Shown here one piece after another: positions 1 through 7,220 of a DNA stretch of 10,790 nt (within the stretch, counting starts at the first letter, position 1; each line of letters starts with the position of its first letter). A program made the translations under genes and the position numbers. The DNA comes from Spirochaetota bacterium (GTDB taxonomy: Bacteria > Spirochaetota > UBA4802 > UBA5368), in the NCBI GenBank assembly GCA_017998475.1, contig JAGODA010000085.1, positions 1-10,790 on the forward strand, read 5' to 3'. The notes below the pieces were generated by a model, which was given only the letters and a program-made list of their open reading frames with translations, was not told the DNA's origin and searched no databases.

Positions 1-1662
1 GCTCTTATCCTGTACATGGGAGTACGCTTCAGGCGCTACCTGGTCGTGCTTTTCACGCTGCTCCAGCTCGGACTCCTGATACATTTCGAAACGGTCGCGG
101 CGCCCGGCATCCACGTGGTCCACAGCCTCTTTGCCGATAACTTCTCAATCATCCTCGCCCTGATCATCGGGATCATCGGCAGTTTCATCTGTCTCTACGC
201 GATAGGATATATCGAGGAATACCACGAGCGGCACAAGGAATCCGAGGACAACAGGAGGGTTTTCTTCTTCCTCATGTACCTGTTCCTTTCGGCCATGTTC
301 GGCATAGTGTTCTCCAACAACCTCAAGTGGATTTATTTCTTCTGGGAAGTCACCACCGTCTGCTCGTTCCTTCTCATCAAGTATCACGAGGACGAGGAAT
401 CGATAGACAGCGCCTTTTCCGCGCTCACCATGAACCTTCTGGGCGGCCTTGCCTTCGCGGCCGGGATCTCGTACGCGGGCATGTATGCCGGAACGCTCGA
501 GCTCGACCGCCTCATCGCCGACGGCGGCGCGTACGCCGTCATTCCGGCGGCCCTCATCGCCTTCGCGGGACTGGCCAAATCGGCGCAGCTTCCCTTCTCG
601 TCGTGGCTCACCAAGGCGATGGTCGCACCCACGCCCGTATCCGCCCTTCTGCATTCCAGCACCATGGTGAAGGCCGGCGTGTACATCATCATAAAGGTGG
701 CTCCGGCGCTCAAGGGGACCCTTGCGGCGGCGATGCTCTCCTACCTGGGCGGGCTGACGTTCCTCGTCACCTCGCTCATCGCCATCTCGCAGAGCAACGC
801 CAAGAAGGTGCTGGCCTACTCCACTATCGGGAACCTTGGCCTCGTCGTCGCCTGCGCGGGAATCGGCACCAACGAGGCCGTCTGGAGCGCGATTCTCCTC
901 ATCGTGTTCCACGCGGTGGCGAAGTCGCTCATGTTCCTGTGTGTGGGCATCACGGAGCACAAGCTGAGCAGCAAGGAAATCGAGAACATGGATTTCCTCA
1001 TCATGGAAATGCCGAAGGTCTCGGCGGCCATGATCATCGGCATCTCGGGGATGTTTCTGGCCCCCTTCGGCATGCTCATCAGCAAGTGGGCCACGCTCAA
1101 GGCCTTCATCGATTTCAATCCCGTCATGGCGATAATACTGGCCTACGGCAGCGCCGCCACGCTCTTTTTCTGGACCAAGTGGATGGGCAAGATCATCACC
1201 ATCAAATACGGCCTGAAAAACCTCGAAAAGGTGGTGAGCCCCTGGGAGTGGACGACGCTGGCCGTGCTCTCGTTCATGACCATCGGGGTCTGCATCGTCT
1301 TTCCGGTACTCTCCTCGGCGCTCATCGAGCCCTACATCACCGAGATCTTCGGAGCGAGCCCGTCGATGGACAGGTTCAACATCATCATTATAATGATCAT
1401 CATGCTGGGGCTCCTCACCATGCTTCCCGTCGCGCTCATGTATTACGCCTGGCTCGACAAGGACTACAAGCGTGTCGGCACCTATCTGGGCGGCGCGAAC
1501 GTCGACAACGCCCGCTTCCTCGGCTCGACCGGCGCGCAGAGGACCGCCGATATACGAAATTATTACCTTGAGAACTTTTTCAGCGAGAAGCGTCTCTTCG
1601 ATTACGGCTGGGTCGCGGCCGTGTTCCTTGTCATACTCATGCTCGGGGTGGTGATCACATGA
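1..1662 (+). CDS. echA: Ech hydrogenase membrane subunit EchA (NuoL/HyfB-like), 5' partial
   Basis: Large antiporter-like membrane subunit of an energy-converting [NiFe] hydrogenase, expected to take part in ion translocation. The frame is open from base 1. The first ATG at 16 gives 548 residues, whereas EchA-type proteins run to a little over 600, so the true start probably lies upstream of the window. Numbered from that ATG, the protein has many hydrophobic helices and the polar residues of the Proton_antipo_M family. These are Glu111 in FFWEVTT, Lys188 in GLAKSAQLPFSSWL, His213 in the segment APTPVSALLHSSTMVKAG, the NAKKVLAYSTIGN segment, His299 and Lys303 in FHAVAKSLMF, and Lys388 in WTKWMGK. 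It is followed by echB with an ATGA overlap, the first of six collinear ech genes. The distinction from HyfB, CooM or MbhH rests on gene order rather than on this protein alone. Confidence 0.9.
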   Translation, partial: ALILYMGVRFRRYLVVLFTLLQLGLLIHFETVAAPGIHVVHSLFADNFSIILALIIGIIGSFICLYAIGYIEEYHERHKESEDNRRVFFFLMYLFLSAMFGIVFSNNLKWIYFFWEVTTVCSFLLIKYHEDEESIDSAFSALTMNLLGGLAFAAGISYAGMYAGTLELDRLIADGGAYAVIPAALIAFAGLAKSAQLPFSSWLTKAMVAPTPVSALLHSSTMVKAGVYIIIKVAPALKGTLAAAMLSYLGGLTFLVTSLIAISQSNAKKVLAYSTIGNLGLVVACAGIGTNEAVWSAILLIVFHAVAKSLMFLCVGITEHKLSSKEIENMDFLIMEMPKVSAAMIIGISGMFLAPFGMLISKWATLKAFIDFNPVMAIILAYGSAATLFFWTKWMGKIITIKYGLKNLEKVVSPWEWTTLAVLSFMTIGVCIVFPVLSSALIEPYITEIFGASPSMDRFNIIIIMIIMLGLLTMLPVALMYYAWLDKDYKRVGTYLGGANVDNARFLGSTGAQRTADIRNYYLENFFSEKRLFDYGWVAAVFLVILMLGVVIT

Positions 1663-2546
1663 CGCCGATCGATTATTACATCCACCTGGACAGCATCTAC
1701 CTCAAGGCGGCCATCTACATCGTGCTCGCCCCGCTCCTCGGCGGCCTGCTGGCCGGAGTCGACCGGAAGCTCAGCGCGCGCATGCAGGGCAGGATCGGGC
1801 CGCCGGTCCTCCAGCCGTTCTACGACGTCCTCAAGCTTTTCCAGAAGGAAAAGATCATCGTCAACAAGTTCCAGAACTTCAACGTGATTCTCTTCTTCGT
1901 GTTCATGGTGTTCACCGGCTCGCTCTTCTTCCTCGGCGGCGACCTCCTGCTGGTTATCTTCGCGCTTACGCTCGCCGGGGTATTCTTCGCCCTGGCCGGC
2001 TTCTCGGTCAATTCCCCCTACTGCCACGTGGGAGCCGAGCGCGAGCTCATCCAGATGATGTCCTACGACCCCATGATCATACTGGTCGCGGTCGGCATGT
2101 ACCAGGTGACGGGCACGTTCAGGGTGGACGCCATCGCGCTGTACGAGGAACCGCTCATTCTGTACCTCCCGGGGGTATTCCTTGGCTACCTGCACGTCCT
2201 CACCATCAAGCTGAGAAAATCGCCCTTCGATCTGTCCATGTCCGCGCACGCGCACCAGGAGCTTGTGAGCGGCCTGAAAACCGAGTTCTCCGGCACGACT
2301 CTCGCCCTGATCGAAATCGGCCACTGGTACGAGAACGTACTGCTTCTGGGAATCATCTACCTTTTCTTTTCATTCAACTCAATCGTAGGGGTGGCGGCGA
2401 TGCTCCTGCTTTACTTCTTCGAAATCGTCATCGACAACACCTACGCCCGGTTCAAATGGGAGCTCACCTTCAAGAGCACCTGGGTGGTCACCGCGCTCTT
2501 CGGGGCGGCCAACATCATCATCCTGTATTTCGCCATGAGGCCGTAG
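1659..2546 (+). CDS. echB: Ech hydrogenase membrane subunit EchB (NuoH-like)
   Basis: Multispanning subunit of the NuoH/HyfC/EchB family, which anchors the hydrophilic hydrogenase arm and links its chemistry to the ion-pumping membrane part. The product is 295 residues, normal for the family. Family marks are DRKLSARMQGRIGPP at about 35-49 with the RxQxRxGP core, acidic ERELIQMMSYD at 127-137, RKSPFDL at 186-192, and HAHQELVSGLKTEFSG at 197-212, which corresponds to the E-rich quinone-site loop of complex I. Between these lie roughly seven to eight hydrophobic helices. The start codon overlaps the echA stop (ATGA, 1659-1662), pointing to translational coupling. echC follows after 15 bases. 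Nothing looks broken. Confidence 0.95.
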   Translation: MTPIDYYIHLDSIYLKAAIYIVLAPLLGGLLAGVDRKLSARMQGRIGPPVLQPFYDVLKLFQKEKIIVNKFQNFNVILFFVFMVFTGSLFFLGGDLLLVIFALTLAGVFFALAGFSVNSPYCHVGAERELIQMMSYDPMIILVAVGMYQVTGTFRVDAIALYEEPLILYLPGVFLGYLHVLTIKLRKSPFDLSMSAHAHQELVSGLKTEFSGTTLALIEIGHWYENVLLLGIIYLFFSFNSIVGVAAMLLLYFFEIVIDNTYARFKWELTFKSTWVVTALFGAANIIILYFAMRP

Positions 2547-2561
2547 GGCGGGGGAAGCGTC

Positions 2562-3044
2562 ATGTTTTTCAGAAAATCTCCATGGATCATTCACTACGAC
2601 GCCACCAGCTGCAACGGCTGCGACATCGAGGTTGTCGCCAGCCTCACCCCCCTGTACGACCTCGAGCGATTCGGCATAATCAATACCGGCAACCCCAAGC
2701 ACGCCGATATCTTCGTGGTGACCGGATCGGTTAACGAGAGCAGCCGCGCGGTCGTCAAGAACATCTACGACCAGATGCCCAACCCGAAGGTGGTGGTGGC
2801 GGTCGGAATCTGCGCGACCTCCGGCGGCATATTCAGGGAGTGCTATAATGTACTGGGAGGGGTCGACAAGGTCATCCCGGTCGACGTGTACGTCCCCGGC
2901 TGCGCCGCGCGGCCCGAGTCGATCATCGACGGCATCATAAAGGCGCTCGACATACTCGAACGGCGCTCCAGGGAATTCAGGAAAACGAAAAGGGAAGCGC
3001 GCCGGCAGGAGAGGAAACTGAGGAGGTACCATCTGGATGATTGA
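2562..3044 (+). CDS. echC: Ech hydrogenase small subunit EchC (NuoB-like)
   Basis: Small subunit of the hydrogenase core, homologous to NuoB, HycG and CooL. It holds the single [4Fe-4S] cluster proximal to the NiFe site and passes electrons between EchF and EchE. All four expected cysteines are present: Cys17 and Cys20 in TSCNGCDIE, Cys84 in VGICATSGGIF, and Cys114 in VPGCAARPE. The product is 160 residues, normal for the short group 4 small subunits, with no Tat signal, as expected for a cytoplasm-facing enzyme. A purine-rich ribosome site (GGGGGAAG near 2550-2557) precedes the ATG. The last 25 or so residues, from about 133, are strongly basic and probably helical (FRKTKREARRQERKLRR), outside the conserved fold. 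The gene overlaps the start of echD by 8 bases. Confidence 0.96.
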   Translation: MFFRKSPWIIHYDATSCNGCDIEVVASLTPLYDLERFGIINTGNPKHADIFVVTGSVNESSRAVVKNIYDQMPNPKVVVAVGICATSGGIFRECYNVLGGVDKVIPVDVYVPGCAARPESIIDGIIKALDILERRSREFRKTKREARRQERKLRRYHLDD

Positions 3045-3414
3045 GGAACAGACCACCATCGCGGTGGAAAAGGACACCCTCCTGGGCGCCGTGGCCGATT
3101 TTTACTCGCAGGGATACCGCCTTGTGCAGATCTGCTGCACCGCGCTCGGAGACGTAATCGAGATCAACTACTCCTTCGACAGGGACTACCGGTTCACCAA
3201 TCTCCGCCTCACGGTGCGGCCGGGAGAGGAAGTGCAGAGCGTCAGCATCATCTACTGGTGCGCCTTCGCCTACGAGAACGAAATGAAGGAGCTTTTCGGC
3301 GTCAACATCAGGAACATCGCCGTCGATTACCGGGGCCATTTCTACCGCACCGCAGTTCCTACCCCGTTCGTCGCGGACAGAAAGGACGCCGGGAAACCGG
3401 CGGACACCGATTAG
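3037..3414 (+). CDS. echD: Ech hydrogenase subunit EchD (NuoC-like)
   Basis: Short NuoC-family (30 kDa subunit) protein of 125 residues. It is a structural subunit of the hydrophilic arm that packs against the large subunit and binds no cofactor. The family mark is the segment YWCAFAYENEMKELFGVNI at about 73-91, equivalent to the W-x-ERE-xx-DLFG motif of NuoC, followed by RGHFYRT. The N-terminal 60 residues form the usual poorly conserved alpha/beta part. The start is supported by AGGAGG at 3021-3026, ten bases before the ATG, and overlaps the end of echC. echE begins 9 bases downstream. The length fits EchD, which in Ech enzymes is a separate protein and not fused to the large subunit as in HycE. 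Confidence 0.9.
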   Translation: MIEEQTTIAVEKDTLLGAVADFYSQGYRLVQICCTALGDVIEINYSFDRDYRFTNLRLTVRPGEEVQSVSIIYWCAFAYENEMKELFGVNIRNIAVDYRGHFYRTAVPTPFVADRKDAGKPADTD

Positions 3415-3423
3415 GAATCCGCC

Positions 3424-4503
3424 ATGGCACAGAGAAACATTATACCTTTCGGCCCCCAGCACCCTGTACTCCCGGAGCCCATTCACCTGGATCTGGTAAC
3501 CGAGGACGAAACCGTCGTCGAGGCCGTTCCCTCGATCGGTTTTGTGCACCGGGGGCTCGAGAAGCTCGTCGAAAAAAAGGACTACCAGGATTTTGTGTAC
3601 GTCGCGGAGCGCATCTGCGGCATATGCAGTTTTATGCACGGCATGACATACTGCCAGGCCGTGGAGGAGATAATGGGAATCTCCGTGCCGCCGCGCGCCC
3701 TGTATCTTCGCACCGTGTGGGCGGAGCTGTCGCGCGTCCACAGCCACCTGATGTGGCTGGGGCTTGCGGCCGACGCGTTCGGGTTCGAAAGCCTTTTCAT
3801 GAACTGCTGGAGGCTCCGCGAGGGGGTGCTCGACATCATCGAGGCCACGACCGGCGGGCGCGTTATTTTCGGAAGCTGTAAAATCGGCGGCGTCCGGCGT
3901 GACATCGACGACGACACCATGAAGGGGATCGTAGAGAAGCTCCAGGCGATGGCAACGGAGATCAAGCGCAGCACCGACGTATTTCTCGACGATTACTCGG
4001 TCCAGCACCGCCTGAAAGACGTCGGCGTCATCGACGGCGAGGAAGCGCGCCGTCTCGGCACGGTGGGCCCCGTGCTCCGCGCGAGCGGTATCGCGATGGA
4101 CGCCAGGAAGATCGGGTACGCTGCCTATCGGGACCTCAAATTCGAGCCCGTGGTCGAGAAGGCGGGCGACTGTTACGCGCGCTGCCGCGTGCGTGTTCGC
4201 GAGATATTCCAGTCGATCGACCTCATCGCCCAGGCGGCGCGGAAAATGCCCCCGGGCGAAACGGCGCTCAAGGTGACGGGCGCGCCGGAGGGCGAGTTCT
4301 TCAGCAGGGTTGAGCAGCCGCGCGGCGAGGTGATCTATTACGTCAAGGCGAACGGAACCAAGAACCTGCAGCGATTCCGCGTGCGCACCCCGACCTTCGC
4401 GAACCTTCCGGCCATGGTGAGGATGCTCAAGGGCGCGGGGCTCGCCGATGTGCCCAACATCATCCTGACGGTCGATCCCTGCATCAGCTGCATAGAGCGA
4501 TAG
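3424..4503 (+). CDS. echE: Ech [NiFe]-hydrogenase large subunit EchE (NuoD-like)
   Basis: Catalytic large subunit of 359 residues carrying the NiFe(CN)2CO centre that interconverts protons and H2. The N-terminal motif is ERICGICSFMH, with ligands Cys65 and Cys68 and nearby His72. The C-terminal motif is DPCISC, with Cys353 and Cys356. All four nickel-binding cysteines are therefore present, which separates this protein from NuoD and FpoD, where they are lost. The chain ends three residues after the last cysteine (IER), so there is no C-terminal extension for a maturation protease to remove; this is known for EchE and CooH. The central segment SRVHSHLMWLGLAADAFGFE at about 104-123 is typical of the family. 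The start has GGAA shortly upstream of the ATG. echF starts 9 bases after the stop. Confidence 0.97.
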   Translation: MAQRNIIPFGPQHPVLPEPIHLDLVTEDETVVEAVPSIGFVHRGLEKLVEKKDYQDFVYVAERICGICSFMHGMTYCQAVEEIMGISVPPRALYLRTVWAELSRVHSHLMWLGLAADAFGFESLFMNCWRLREGVLDIIEATTGGRVIFGSCKIGGVRRDIDDDTMKGIVEKLQAMATEIKRSTDVFLDDYSVQHRLKDVGVIDGEEARRLGTVGPVLRASGIAMDARKIGYAAYRDLKFEPVVEKAGDCYARCRVRVREIFQSIDLIAQAARKMPPGETALKVTGAPEGEFFSRVEQPRGEVIYYVKANGTKNLQRFRVRTPTFANLPAMVRMLKGAGLADVPNIILTVDPCISCIER

Positions 4504-4508
4504 AGGTG
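4503..4508 (+). promoter_or_regulatory. echF ribosome binding site
   Basis: GAGGTG begins on the last base of the echE stop codon. Its GAGG core is 6 bases from the ATG at 4513 and 3 bases from the ATG at 4510, so it favours the second of the tandem start codons. Confidence 0.6.
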
Positions 4509-4512
4509 AATG

Positions 4513-4896
4513 ATGAGTTTTCTGTCGATGGGAAAAAATGTTGCACGGAACTTATTCGAAGGGCCGGCGACGCGCCGCTATCCAAAGGAAAAGCGCGAGT
4601 ACGGCCCGGGCTCGCGCGGCATGATAGGCATCGACATCGAGGCGTGTATTTTCTGTGGTCTGTGCTCGCGGAGGTGCCCCACCGGGGCGCTCACCGTGCG
4701 AAAGGACCCCAGGGAATGGGAGATCGACCGGCTGAGGTGCATTTTCTGCGGCTACTGCGTCGAGGTCTGCCCCAAGAAGTGTCTCGCGATGGCGAACCAC
4801 TACTCTCCCGGCGTCACCGTGCGCGAAGACGCGGTGCACATGGAGCGGCAGGCCCCCCGACCGGCGAAGGAGGCGCCGCCGGAAGCGAAGGAATAA
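4513..4896 (+). CDS. echF: Ech hydrogenase ferredoxin subunit EchF (NuoI-like)
   Basis: Polyferredoxin-like subunit of 127 residues that accepts electrons from soluble ferredoxin and feeds EchC. It contains two complete [4Fe-4S] motifs: CIFCGLCSRRCP (Cys45, 48, 51, 55) and CIFCGYCVEVCP (Cys76, 79, 82, 86), the arrangement of NuoI and HyfH. Two ATG codons stand in tandem at 4510 and 4513. The GAGG core at 4503-4506 is 6 bases from the second and only 3 from the first, so 4513 is preferred. The last 17 residues are a Pro/Ala/Glu-rich tail with no recognisable domain. As the last ech gene, it ends 9 bases before the convergent guaA stop, with no room for a terminator of its own. Confidence 0.94.
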   Translation: MSFLSMGKNVARNLFEGPATRRYPKEKREYGPGSRGMIGIDIEACIFCGLCSRRCPTGALTVRKDPREWEIDRLRCIFCGYCVEVCPKKCLAMANHYSPGVTVREDAVHMERQAPRPAKEAPPEAKE

Positions 4897-4905
4897 ACCG
4901 CCCGC

Positions 4906-6471
4906 CTATTCCCACTCGATCGTGGAAGGCGGCTTGGATGAAATGTCGTATACCACGCGATTGACGCCCCGCACCTCGTTGATTATCCTGTTCGAGATTT
5001 TCCGCATTACCGCCTCGGGGAGGTACGCCCAGTCGGCCGTCATCGCGTCGACCGAGGTGACTCCGCGAAGCGCTATGACGTTTTCGTAGGTGCGCTTGTC
5101 GCCCATCACGCCGACGGATTTGACGGGCAGAAACACCGCGAACATCTGCCAGAGGGAACGGTACAGTCCGGCGGCCCGGATCTCCTCGATAAGTATGGCA
5201 TCCGCCTCCTGCAGGGTTGCGACCCGTTCCCTGGTCACCTCGCCGACTATGCGTATGGCCAGTCCCGGCCCCGGAAAGGGGTGGCGGTGCACCAGCTCGT
5301 CGGCAAGACCCAGTTCCCTTCCGAGCACGCGCACCTCGTCCTTGAAGAGCTCCTTGAGCGGCTCGATGACCCTGCCGGAGCGTATGAGCTTCAGCACCTC
5401 GGGCACGCGGTTGTGATGGCTCTTGATAGTGTCCGACGGGCCCTTGGTTGAGACCGATTCGATGACGTCCGGATAGAGCGTTCCCTGCGCCAGGAAATCG
5501 AAGCGGCCGATCTTCCTGGCCTCCTCCATGAAGACCTTTATGAACTCGCGCCCGATGATCTGCCGCTTCTTTTCCGGGTTTTCGACTCCCTTAAGCTTTT
5601 TCAGGAAACGGTCCGAGGCGTCCACATAGATGAGATTGAGCTTCATGTGGCGCTTGAAGCGGTCGATGACCTGCTCCGCCTCGTTCTTTCTCAGCACGCC
5701 GTTGTTCACGAAAACACAGTACAGCCGTTTGCCGATGGCCCGGTCCAGGAGCACGGCGGTGACCGTGGAGTCGACGCCGCCGGAAAGTCCCAACAGCACC
5801 GTCCCATCGCCGACCTCGGTGCGGATGGCGCTTACCGATGAGGCGATAAACGATTTCATGTTCCACGAAGGCTTCAGGCCGCAGATATCGAACAGGAAGT
5901 TCCTGAGTATCTCGGTGCCGTGGTCTGTATGGTATACCTCCGGGTGAAACTGCACCCCGTATATCCGCCGCTCGCGGTCCTCGATCGCGGCGGTTTCCGC
6001 GTTTTCCGAGCTTGCTATCACCCTGAACCCCGGTGGAGGCGCGGTGACCTTATCGCCGTGGCTCATCCATACGGTCTCGTTTTTCCTCAGCCCCTTGAAG
6101 AGCCTGGACTTCTCCCGTATTGTGATAACCGCCCTTCCGTATTCCTTGCGGCTGGACCCCTTAATGCCGCCCTTGAAGGCCTCTACCACCACGTACAGGC
6201 CGTAGCAGATCCCGAGGACCGGAACTCCCAGGGCGAAAACTTCGGGACCTATGCGCGGCGCGCCTTTTTCGTACAGCGAGGACGGCCCTCCCGACAGCAC
6301 GATCGCGGAGGGATTCTCGTTTCGGATCTCGTCGATCGGCATGTGATAGGGAACGATCTCGGCATACACGTTCTGCTCGCGTATGCGGCGGGCGATGAGC
6401 TGGGTATACTGCGACCCGAAGTCCAGGATCATCACCTTTTCGGACGGAACGCCCGGTAAATGCTCGATCAT
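4906..6471 (-). CDS. guaA: GMP synthase (glutamine-hydrolysing)
   Basis: Converts XMP to GMP using ATP and glutamine; cytosolic. The product is 521 residues, the full bacterial length. The N-terminal class I glutamine amidotransferase domain covers about 13-195, with nucleophile Cys89 (GICYG), His176 and Glu178 (QFHPEV). The ATP pyrophosphatase domain starts near 205, with P-loop LSGGVDST at 229-236. The C-terminal dimerisation domain ends in the classic SKPPSTIEWE. The start overlaps the purE stop (ATGA, 6468-6471) and has AGAGG seven bases upstream, so translation is probably coupled. An internal Met14 just before ILDFGSQYTQ is an alternative but poorer start. One oddity: the residue two after the GICYG motif is Tyr93 where Gln is usual (GICYGMQ). 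guaB is not nearby. Confidence 0.97.
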   Translation of the reverse strand: MIEHLPGVPSEKVMILDFGSQYTQLIARRIREQNVYAEIVPYHMPIDEIRNENPSAIVLSGGPSSLYEKGAPRIGPEVFALGVPVLGICYGLYVVVEAFKGGIKGSSRKEYGRAVITIREKSRLFKGLRKNETVWMSHGDKVTAPPPGFRVIASSENAETAAIEDRERRIYGVQFHPEVYHTDHGTEILRNFLFDICGLKPSWNMKSFIASSVSAIRTEVGDGTVLLGLSGGVDSTVTAVLLDRAIGKRLYCVFVNNGVLRKNEAEQVIDRFKRHMKLNLIYVDASDRFLKKLKGVENPEKKRQIIGREFIKVFMEEARKIGRFDFLAQGTLYPDVIESVSTKGPSDTIKSHHNRVPEVLKLIRSGRVIEPLKELFKDEVRVLGRELGLADELVHRHPFPGPGLAIRIVGEVTRERVATLQEADAILIEEIRAAGLYRSLWQMFAVFLPVKSVGVMGDKRTYENVIALRGVTSVDAMTADWAYLPEAVMRKISNRIINEVRGVNRVVYDISSKPPSTIEWE

Positions 6472-6998
6472 CGTTTTGCCTCTAGTCCCTTTATGTATTC
6501 CCTGTATCCGATTTTCTGGAGTTTCTCATTTTTCTCGACGACGCCGTCGGCCATCTTTTTCCGGTAGGCGGAAAGCTTCCGGTCGAGCTCCGTATCGAAG
6601 GCGGCGAGCATCGCCACCGCGTAGAGCGCCGCGTTCGCGCCTCCCGCTTTTCCGGCGGGCATGGTCGCCACCGGTATGCCCGAGGGCATCTGTAGAATAG
6701 AAAATATCGAATCGAGCCCGCCGGCTATTGAGGACTCTATCGGTACTCCGATCACGGGCAATGTGGTAAACGCGGCGACGACCCCGGGCAGGTGCGCGGC
6801 ACCGCCGGCGACGGCGATAACGGCCTTTACCCCGCGGTCGCGGAGGGTAAGCGCCCATTCCTTCGTCCTTTCGGGAGTCCGGTGCGCGGACGAAACGACC
6901 ACCTCGAAATCCACGCCGAATTCCTCGAGCAGATCGAAACAGTTTCTGACCTTGGGCAGATCCGAATCGCTCCCTAAAACCACCGATACCAGCGGCAT
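6468..6998 (-). CDS. purE: N5-carboxyaminoimidazole ribonucleotide mutase PurE (class I type)
   Basis: Purine synthesis enzyme of 176 residues, rearranging N5-CAIR to CAIR. The N-terminus has GSDSDLPKV, followed by SSAHRTPER, the loop AVAGGAAHLPGVVAA, QMPSGIPVATM and GKAGGANAAL. The AHRTP and GGAAHLPG forms are those of class I PurE (the mutase that works with PurK), not of class II AIR carboxylases, which carry a different loop (for example GRSNALSG). The start at 6998 is chosen because AGGAGG stands six bases upstream and MPLVSVVLGSDSD fits the family; an in-frame TTG at 7061 would add 21 unlikely residues. After about residue 140 it has a charged C-terminal helix slightly longer than usual. 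It is coupled to guaA by ATGA. purK is not in the window. Confidence 0.95.
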   Translation of the reverse strand: MPLVSVVLGSDSDLPKVRNCFDLLEEFGVDFEVVVSSAHRTPERTKEWALTLRDRGVKAVIAVAGGAAHLPGVVAAFTTLPVIGVPIESSIAGGLDSIFSILQMPSGIPVATMPAGKAGGANAALYAVAMLAAFDTELDRKLSAYRKKMADGVVEKNEKLQKIGYREYIKGLEAKR

Positions 6999-7220
6999 GC
7001 GATACCTCCTGTTCTCATCAAGTGAATGCTCCGGGATGATACACATTGACGCCGCGCTCAAATTATTGTAAAGAATTTTATAGGCTCCCCGCCGTTGAGG
7101 TATTATTCTTGACGGTAGCGTGCGGGTGGTCTTTCTTTAAGAGAGGCGCGCGTCCCCGATACAAATTTGCACCGAACAGGAACAACCCGACGCGGATCGT
7201 GGCCAAATGGACAACGAACG
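6999..7220. promoter_or_regulatory. Divergent intergenic region between purE and the TPR operon
   Basis: These 222 bases separate two divergently transcribed operons and so should hold both promoters. The segment from about 7058 to 7108 is AT-rich (AAATTATTGTAAAGAATTTTA at its centre) in otherwise GC-rich DNA. A TTGACG at 7046-7051 with TAAAGA 17 bases on, and a second TTGACG at 7109-7114 without a good partner, are weak plus-strand candidates. TACAAT and TATAAA on the minus strand lack a convincing -35 box. I see no purine or ZTP riboswitch core and no clear terminator hairpin. Confidence 0.4.
7005..7010 (-). promoter_or_regulatory. purE ribosome binding site
   Basis: On the minus strand the sequence reads AGGAGG, six bases before the ATG at 6998. 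This perfect Shine-Dalgarno sequence decides the purE start against the longer in-frame TTG start. Confidence 0.85.

Noticed and set aside
145..960. Long antisense frame of 271 codons opposite echA
   Set aside because: It mirrors the GC-biased codons of echA, its product is a charged low-complexity string, and echA has clear family motifs.
327..1571. Second plus-strand frame of 414 codons inside echA
   Set aside because: The product is His/Arg-rich without domains, as expected for a shifted frame of a GC-rich gene.
1602..4008. Chain of long antisense frames (240, 232 and 343 codons) opposite echB to echE
   Set aside because: All lie opposite genes with intact catalytic motifs and have no ribosome sites or recognisable domains; composition explains them.
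4506..4964. GTG-started frame of 152 codons across echF and the guaA end
   Set aside because: It destroys the two ferredoxin motifs read in the echF frame and runs into guaA.
6999..7061. Longer purE start (TTG at 7061)
   Set aside because: The AGGAGG six bases before the ATG at 6998 and the family N-terminus favour the shorter form.
6999..7085. Possible purine-sensing riboswitch in the purE leader
   Set aside because: The short leader shows neither the conserved core of purine riboswitches nor that of ZTP riboswitches.
7167..7220. Longer TPR protein start (TTG at 7167)
   Set aside because: It would put a hydrophilic stretch ahead of the membrane helix, and there is no ribosome site for it.
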